Below are positions 5,247 to 9,446 of a stretch of DNA of 9,446 bases, piece by piece. The position numbers and the translations under genes were made by a program. Below the pieces are notes generated by a model. That model was given only the letters and a program-made list of their open reading frames with translations. It ran no database searches and was not told the DNA's origin. The stretch is taken from NCBI GenBank assembly GCA_021799555.1, contig JAJZAG010000132.1, positions 1-9,446 of the forward strand. Direction: 5' to 3'. The stretch's first letter is position 1; every line of letters starts with the position of its first letter. The stretch comes from Deltaproteobacteria bacterium. GTDB taxonomy: Bacteria > Desulfobacterota > Binatia > Binatales > Binataceae.

Positions 5247-6560
5247 TCAGCGTCCGCCGCTGATCGCCGCCTTCACCATCGCTTCCTGCGTGAAGAAGCT
5301 CTTGTCGACCGCACCCATGTTGATGTACCAGCATTCGCGTTCGGGCGTTTCAATTCCCGGCAGATAGCACATCGTAACCATCGAGGTCTGCACATCGGTC
5401 GAAGCCGCGCCCACAACGAACTCGCGTTTGTACGGATAGATTGCCACCCTTGCGTCCGGAACCGGACGGTCGCGGAACGCGGACCAATAGATGTGATTGC
5501 GCCACAACTGTCCCTGCTGATCGTAGGTGTCAATATACGGCTGGAACCACATCTCGGAGTCTTCGTAGATCAATGTCCGCGAATCGAGCGCACCCTTATT
5601 GTTCGTATTGCGCCGCGGTGTTGCCTCGACGATATACATGTGGCGCATCTCCCAGACTTCCGGGCACGAACTGCCGCCGCCGTCCGTCGGGCATCGCACT
5701 TCGGGCGAATGCTCCGCACGCACGCACGCCAGCATCTCCTTCTCGCCTACGAACCGGTAGTTGTATTCCTCCGTCTTGGGATTAAAGCCCGAATAATGGT
5801 CGGGATCGAAGGTCTGCGCGCCCGTGGCCGACGAGTTGATCGCTTCGTCGAGTCGGCGCACACGCCGCGCCCCCGTCTCCCACGTCCACGTGTCGTCACC
5901 CTGATATTCGGGTGCGTAACGGAAGCGCAGCAGGCTCGTACCGCGTGAAGTCGCCGGTGCCAGCTCGGGACCTAAATAGAAGAGCCAATAACGGTGCGTC
6001 TTCTTGAAATCCGGATCGGTCGGCAGCGGTTCGACTTCGGTCCGTCCCACTAAATCGTAGCCGGCGTAATGGCCAAGCTGTCCGTAAGCGATCTCGAAGA
6101 ACGGTTTGTTCTTACCCGTATAGACGGTGTCGCAGTCGAAGTACCGCAGATCGTAGTCGTCGCTGTTGATCGGACGAAACACGTTGTTCCACGCGATCTT
6201 CGTTCCAACGTACGGGTCATTCGCATCGATCAGCGGAAACGGCTGTCCGGCCACATAGCCGACGAGCGAACGATGGTCAGCGGAAAGCTCGACCTGCGCC
6301 GAGTATTTTTCCGTCGCATCCTTGTACGGTGGCGGCCAGTCTATCCGCTGCGTCGGCGTGATCTTCATCGACATCCCGTGCTGCACTTTATACAGCACGC
6401 CGGGCGAGACCAGATTCTTAACCTTCGCTGCCTGATCCGCAGTGATAAAATCGCCCGGTTTGACCTGAGCTGCCGCTGGCGTCGCCACCGCTGCGGCGAT
6501 TATCGCCGAAGCCGCGGCGCTCAGGAGTCCTCTTCCCCAAAAGCGAGTCCCCATGCGCAT
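5247..6560 (-). CDS. Exported DUF1329 family protein, copy 2
   Basis: A 437-residue paralog of the protein at 2878-4185; aligned by eye without gaps over long stretches, roughly three quarters of mature residues agree. The signal peptide is different in sequence: MRMGTRFWGRG, an Ala-rich core to about residue 26, cut after AAA near residue 31. Shared blocks include IDWPPPYKDATEKYSAQV (73-90), GHYAGYDLVGRTEVEPLP (163-180), DPDHYSGFNPKTEEYNYRF (252-270) and ERECWYINMGAVDK (407-420). It keeps the five Cys of copy 1 (here 143, 290, 299, 398, 410) and adds C279. The region after VEAT (310-330) differs most. Function in the envelope is unknown. The frame is open back to 6692; ATG 6560 is preferred because GGAGG (6565-6569) lies just upstream and it aligns with the copy 1 start; ATG 6554 is an alternative with better spacing (10 nt). 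Confidence 0.88.
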   Translation of the reverse strand: MRMGTRFWGRGLLSAAASAIIAAAVATPAAAQVKPGDFITADQAAKVKNLVSPGVLYKVQHGMSMKITPTQRIDWPPPYKDATEKYSAQVELSADHRSLVGYVAGQPFPLIDANDPYVGTKIAWNNVFRPINSDDYDLRYFDCDTVYTGKNKPFFEIAYGQLGHYAGYDLVGRTEVEPLPTDPDFKKTHRYWLFYLGPELAPATSRGTSLLRFRYAPEYQGDDTWTWETGARRVRRLDEAINSSATGAQTFDPDHYSGFNPKTEEYNYRFVGEKEMLACVRAEHSPEVRCPTDGGGSSCPEVWEMRHMYIVEATPRRNTNNKGALDSRTLIYEDSEMWFQPYIDTYDQQGQLWRNHIYWSAFRDRPVPDARVAIYPYKREFVVGAASTDVQTSMVTMCYLPGIETPERECWYINMGAVDKSFFTQEAMVKAAISGGR

Positions 6561-6564
6561 AAAA

Positions 6565-6569
6565 CCTCC
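6565..6569 (-). promoter_or_regulatory. Shine-Dalgarno of DUF1329 copy 2
   Basis: GGAGG on the - strand, 4 nt before ATG 6560 and 10 nt before ATG 6554. It rules out the 44-residue extension to 6692 and leaves the two close ATGs as the real choice. Confidence 0.65.
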
Positions 6570-6663
6570 ATTTTCCCCATCGGAGAACTTGTAAAATTGG
6601 CGCGACGACTCCCCATAGTCGAGCGTGCCTGCTTCCCCGCATCCCGGATTAGCCGGTCGTCGG

Positions 6664-6692
6664 ACATTAGTAACGCCGCAAAGAAATGTCAA
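6664..6692 (-). promoter_or_regulatory. Candidate sigma-70-type promoter of DUF1329 copy 2
   Basis: A perfect TTGACA -35 (6687-6692, - strand) and, after 17 bp, TAATGT (6664-6669), a weak -10 with 3 of 6 matches. The leader would be about 97 nt. Position relative to the ATG nearly equals that of the paralog's candidate. Confidence 0.45.
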
Positions 6693-6724
6693 ATCTTCAT
6701 TCGTGACGTATAAGCTCTAGACAT

Positions 6725-6746
6725 GCCTGAAAATCGTTTTTCAGGC
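6725..6746. promoter_or_regulatory. Perfect 9-bp-arm palindrome upstream of the copy 2 promoter
   Basis: GCCTGAAAA (6725-6733), 4-nt spacer, TTTTCAGGC (6738-6746). It lies about 33 bp upstream of the TTGACA box, centred near -79 from the predicted start, a place typical for an activator site. It can equally fold as a hairpin; on the + strand the following CTTATTT is a modest T-rich tail, so a terminator is the other reading, though no + strand gene precedes it. Confidence 0.45.
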
Positions 6747-6810
6747 CTTATTTAGATTCGATAAAAGAACCGCGCGGCAAAACTCTCGCAATGGCTCGCA
6801 ACCCTGGACT

Positions 6811-6832
6811 GCGGGCTGAATCTCAGGCCCGC
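6811..6832. repeat. GC-rich hairpin in the gap
   Basis: GCGGGC-TGA (6811-6819), ATC loop, TCA-G-GCCCGC (6823-6832): 9 base pairs with one bulged G. No T-run follows on either strand. Part of a GC-rich island next to AT-rich DNA; role unknown. Confidence 0.35.
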
Positions 6833-7176
6833 CGTCAGAGATCGGCGACAGCCATGGCTAGACCCCGCCACGACCATGCCTAGCCTTAAGTATTCTTTAT
6901 CAATCGAATTACTATTCCTGATTAATTTCTCAAGAAAATTGCGTAGCCATTCCGACGCGTAGCTTTTGAAGAAACCAAAACCAGAACCTTGTCCGTTCGT
7001 GTCTGATTGCCTGAAAAGGCATTCGTTATGTGTCGGCTCGTTGGACCGGCGTACTCGCGACCTCAAGCCACAGGTAGCAGCGAATGGCCGGCCTCCGAGA
7101 ATATAAACCGGAGTCGCACCGTGACACGTTTGCGCTTGGCAAAGGCCGCTCGTTCGCGCGATCTTCAGCTTTGCGG

Positions 7177-7204
7177 TTGACTTCGTTAGAAGGCGCTGTA
7201 AACT
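7177..7204 (+). promoter_or_regulatory. Candidate promoter in the gap before the RND gene
   Basis: TTGACT (7177-7182), 16-bp spacer, TAAACT (7199-7204): 5 of 6 and 4 of 6 matches to sigma-70 boxes. It points toward the RND gene but is about 600 bp from it, and toward the doubtful ATG 7240. Chance occurrence is possible. Confidence 0.3.
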
Positions 7205-7638
7205 ATTGTTACTGGGTCGCGCTTTTCCGGACCTCGCTCATGCCTGATACAAAGCTGGAATCGGTTGCCTGCCGTCTCGCAGTTCCGTTGACGGCGTTGA
7301 TAATTTGGCTCGTATTCGCGCCGCTCGGAGTCAAGGTCAGGCACTCGTCCCGGCTGCATGATCGCGGCACGCCAACTCAACGCTGTCGCCAGCCATCCAC
7401 GGCGTGGTACAGCGGCGATAATTCTCTCTCCGAAATCGATGGCGCGCATCCGTTCCACAGCGCGGGATCTCTCAAAGTCCAACGGGAAAGTTTCGCAAGG
7501 GCTTCTCGTTCGGTGTGCACCCGCATTGCCGCCGATGACCTTTGGATCGCTGCTTGTCTTCACAGGAACGCTATGATGCCGCGGAATTTCACACGCATCG
7601 CTTCGCCAGTTCCAGCCGCTCGCAGCTAGCGAGCAAAG

Positions 7639-7668
7639 CGCCGCCGGAAGATTTCCTTCCGCAAGGCG
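7639..7668. repeat. Interrupted hairpin upstream of the RND gene
   Basis: CGCC (7639-7642) and CGGAAG (7645-7650) pair with CTTCCG (7656-7661) and GGCG (7665-7668) around the loop ATTTC, with a small internal loop. A T-rich run (TTTTTGTTTTT, 7688-7698) follows 20 nt later, too far for a standard terminator. Confidence 0.35.
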
Positions 7669-7701
7669 TGCATTCCTCAGTCACGGATTTTTGTTTTTGA
7701 A

Positions 7702-7748
7702 CGTCGGATCCCTCGCGACGGCTCATTGGCCGCGAGACCGATCCGACG
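7702..7748. promoter_or_regulatory. Long interrupted inverted repeat in the RND leader
   Basis: CGTCGGATC (7702-7710) and CTCGCG (7712-7717) pair with CGCGAG (7731-7736) and GATCCGACG (7740-7748): 15 base pairs with one asymmetric bulge (C opposite ACC) and a 13-nt loop. It ends 56 bp before the RND start codon. No T-tract follows on the + strand. It could be a structured 5' leader, a regulator-binding dyad, or a weak terminator. Confidence 0.5.
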
Positions 7749-7804
7749 CCTAATCGCATGAAGCTCACAGGCCTTCATACGAGGCGGCCGTTCGAGTGAA
7801 TTAG

Positions 7805-9446
7805 ATGTGGTTTGTTAAAGTCTCACTTCGGCAACCGATCACGGTCATCGTGATGACCGTACTAATCCTGCTGGCGGGCGTCCGCGCGGCGGTCGACACC
7901 CCGGTCGATATGTTCGCAACTGTGAACATCCCTATCGTCGCGGTGGTGTGGACGTACAACGGGCTGCTTCCCGACGAGATGTCTCAGCGCATCAATTATT
8001 TCTTCGAACGGATGGTAACGGTCCAGGTCAACGATATCCAATCGCTTCAATCGGAAGCTGTCATTGGCTACGGCATCATCAAGATTTACTTCCAGCCCAG
8101 CGTAAATATCAGCTCCGCGGTCGCTCAGGTGACTGCGGCCGCGCAAACCGTGCTCAAGTTTCTCCCGCCGGGCACCACACCGCCATACGTTCTTGCCTAT
8201 AACGCTACGACCGTGCCCATCCTGCAAATAGCGCTTTCAGGAAAGGGCATTTCCCAATTTGTGCTTTTCGACCTTGCAAATAATTTTATGCGTCCGCAAC
8301 TCGCCAGTGTGGCGGGTGCCGCCTTGCCGTTTCCGTACGGTGGACTATGGCGTCACACCGAGGCCGATTTGAATCTTCAGGCCATGCAGGCCAACGGCGT
8401 TTCTCCCGCAGACGTGACCGACGCCCTGATGAGGCAGAACCTCATTATTCCAGCCGGCACGGAGAAGATCGGGCGTTACGAATGGCATGTCCGGCTCAAT
8501 TCGAGTCCGGTAGCAATCGACGCAATCAACGACATGCCGATCAAGAAGGTCAACGGCACGGTCATCTATATGCGCGATATCGCGTTTGTCCACGACGGTG
8601 CCCCGCCGCAAACGAATCTGGTCCGCGTCAACGGCCATCGCGCCGTACTGCTCTCGCTTTTCAAATCTGGCGCGGAGTCCACCCTCAGCATCGTCGCCGG
8701 CGTGAAACATCTGCTCCCGATCGTGATGGAAGCGATGCCGAAGGCGCTCCGAGTGAATTTATTCGGTGATCAATCGGTATTCGTCAGGGACGCCGTCACG
8801 GTCGTCATTCGCGAAGCCGCCCTCGCCGCGATTCTGACCGGACTGCTGGTTCTGCTGTTTCTCGGCGATTGGCGCTCGACGCTGATCATCGTCATAACCA
8901 TCCCGTTGTCGGCGTTGTTCTCCGTCGCCATCTTGTCCGCGACCGGACAGACAATAAATTCGATGACGCTCGGCGGACTGGCGTTAGCGGTTGGAATCCT
9001 CGTCGATGCTGCGACCGTGACTCTGGAAAACTTTACTTACCATCTGGAACAAGGCAAGGACTTGATCACCGCGATCCTCGATGGCGCCGAGCAAATCGTC
9101 GTGCCCTCGATGGTCTCGCTGCTCGCGATCTGCATCGTCTTCGTTCCGATGTTCAGTCTGACCGGCGTTTCGCATTATCTGTTCGTGCCCTTGGCCGAAT
9201 CCGTCATCTACGCCTTGCTGGGCGCGTTCCTGCTGTCCGTCAGCCTGGTGCCAATGCTCGCCCGCTACTGGATGAAACCGCATGGACACGGACAAGGCGA
9301 ACATTCTGAGCTTCCCGAGACGCACAACCCGCTCTTACTTTTTCAAAGAAGCTTCGAACGCGGATTTAACCGGATGCGTGATAGCTACGCCTCGCTGTTG
9401 CAACTGGCACTCGACAATGCGGCGAAATTCATCACGGGCTTTCTGG
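7805..9446 (+). CDS. RND superfamily efflux permease, N-terminal half, 3' end outside window
   Basis: The frame is open to the window edge: 547 of an expected ~1,000-1,050 residues. An in-frame TAG directly precedes ATG 7805, fixing the start, though the Shine-Dalgarno is poor. Order: TM1 (about 9-30); the periplasmic pore region with YNGLLPDEMSQRINYFFE, QSIQSEAVIGYGIIKIYFQP and PFPYGG; NLIIPAGTEKIG; then TM2 (338-356), TM3 (359-380), TM4 (386-405), TM5 (430-448) and TM6 (460-485) with FVPLAESVIYALL. This is the AcrB/MdtB-like inner-membrane pump layout that works as a trimer driven by proton flow. Unusually, TM4 reads GILVDAATVTLEN: D401 is kept but the second Asp of the AcrB pair is A402. 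No membrane-fusion (adaptor) gene precedes it in the window. Drug, metal or lipid substrate is not evident. Confidence 0.9.
   Translation, partial: MWFVKVSLRQPITVIVMTVLILLAGVRAAVDTPVDMFATVNIPIVAVVWTYNGLLPDEMSQRINYFFERMVTVQVNDIQSLQSEAVIGYGIIKIYFQPSVNISSAVAQVTAAAQTVLKFLPPGTTPPYVLAYNATTVPILQIALSGKGISQFVLFDLANNFMRPQLASVAGAALPFPYGGLWRHTEADLNLQAMQANGVSPADVTDALMRQNLIIPAGTEKIGRYEWHVRLNSSPVAIDAINDMPIKKVNGTVIYMRDIAFVHDGAPPQTNLVRVNGHRAVLLSLFKSGAESTLSIVAGVKHLLPIVMEAMPKALRVNLFGDQSVFVRDAVTVVIREAALAAILTGLLVLLFLGDWRSTLIIVITIPLSALFSVAILSATGQTINSMTLGGLALAVGILVDAATVTLENFTYHLEQGKDLITAILDGAEQIVVPSMVSLLAICIVFVPMFSLTGVSHYLFVPLAESVIYALLGAFLLSVSLVPMLARYWMKPHGHGQGEHSELPETHNPLLLFQRSFERGFNRMRDSYASLLQLALDNAAKFITGFL

Larger units (their letters stand above)
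6713..7804. other. 1.1-kb stretch with no convincing gene
   Basis: Six-frame reading shows only unrecognisable frames: a 104-codon one on the - strand (6752-7066), a 181-codon one on the + strand (7084-7629) and a 125-codon one antisense to it (7186-7563). None has a Shine-Dalgarno or conserved motif. The + frame has one hydrophobic stretch (AVPLTALIIWLVFAPLGV, around 7285-7338) preceded by ATG 7240, then loses protein-like character. Base composition shifts: about 6890-6990 is AT-rich, flanked by GC-rich sequence. Inverted repeats at 6725-6746, 6811-6832, 7639-7668 and 7702-7748 are described separately. It may hold a decayed gene, regulatory DNA for the RND pump, or an RNA; nothing allows a choice. 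Confidence 0.5.

Noticed and set aside
2878..6560. The duplicated DUF1329 region as a composite transposon or integrated element
   Set aside because: The direct repeats are themselves coding genes with diverged sequence; no transposase, integrase, terminal inverted repeats or target duplications were seen.
6069..6713. 214-codon + strand frame opposite the 5' part of DUF1329 copy 2
   Set aside because: Arg-rich, unrecognisable translation, antisense to a strong gene and spanning its promoter; treated as a shadow.
6842..6892. Imperfect 9-bp direct repeat CATGGCTAG / CATGCCTAG
   Set aside because: Too short and only two copies; no flanking mobile element or array.
6752..7066. 104-codon - strand frame ending beside the 6725-6746 palindrome
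   Set aside because: The stop followed by a hairpin looked like a small gene with a terminator, but the hairpin has no U-tract on the - strand, and the translation is Ser/Arg-rich without recognisable features.
7084..7629. 181-codon + strand frame in the gap, with one hydrophobic segment
   Set aside because: Only one short hydrophobic stretch looks protein-like; the rest has no motif or ribosome site and an equally long antisense frame exists. Described under the gap instead of as a gene.

Overview
The window looks like chromosomal DNA of a moderately GC-rich, Gram-negative bacterium. It carries two exported DUF1329 proteins, an inner-membrane RND efflux permease and Sec-type signal peptides. 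The mix of paired DUF1329 genes, a PhyH-type dioxygenase and an RND pump would fit environmental lineages such as Binatota, Desulfobacterota or Myxococcota. That placement is inference from gene content only. No rRNA, tRNA, CRISPR array, phage or insertion-sequence gene was seen.

Layout. (1) Bases 1-2783, + strand: the 3' part of a CYTH-like protein gene runs directly into a pair of single-domain chromate-transporter-family genes, probably co-transcribed. After about 90 bp comes a phytanoyl-CoA dioxygenase-family gene. (2) Bases 2811-2850: a perfect 15-bp-stem hairpin separates this block from the convergent block on the - strand. (3) Bases 2878-6713: two closely related DUF1329 genes lie on the - strand in direct-repeat orientation. 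Each has its own signal peptide, Shine-Dalgarno sequence, candidate TTGACA promoter about 125 bp upstream and downstream hairpin. Between them, on the + strand, are a small secreted Cys-containing protein with a probable leaderless start and a doubtful 56-codon ORF. (4) Bases 6713-7804: about 1.1 kb with no convincing gene but several inverted repeats and an AT-rich patch. (5) Base 7805 to the end: the N-terminal half of an RND efflux permease, cut by the window edge, with Ala in place of the second Asp of the usual TM4 Asp-Asp pair.

How they may work together. The most coherent theme is cell-envelope and transport biology: a CHR-family membrane transporter, two exported LolB-like-fold candidates, a secreted small protein and an RND pump. 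DUF1329 proteins are often encoded near RND-superfamily transporters, so a link between the DUF1329 pair and the pump is possible. The 1.1-kb gap and the opposite strands argue against a shared operon. I see no clear novel multi-gene defence or mobile system. The best leads are the altered proton-relay motif of the RND pump, the duplicated DUF1329 units with their palindrome and promoter architecture, and the structured gap before the pump.
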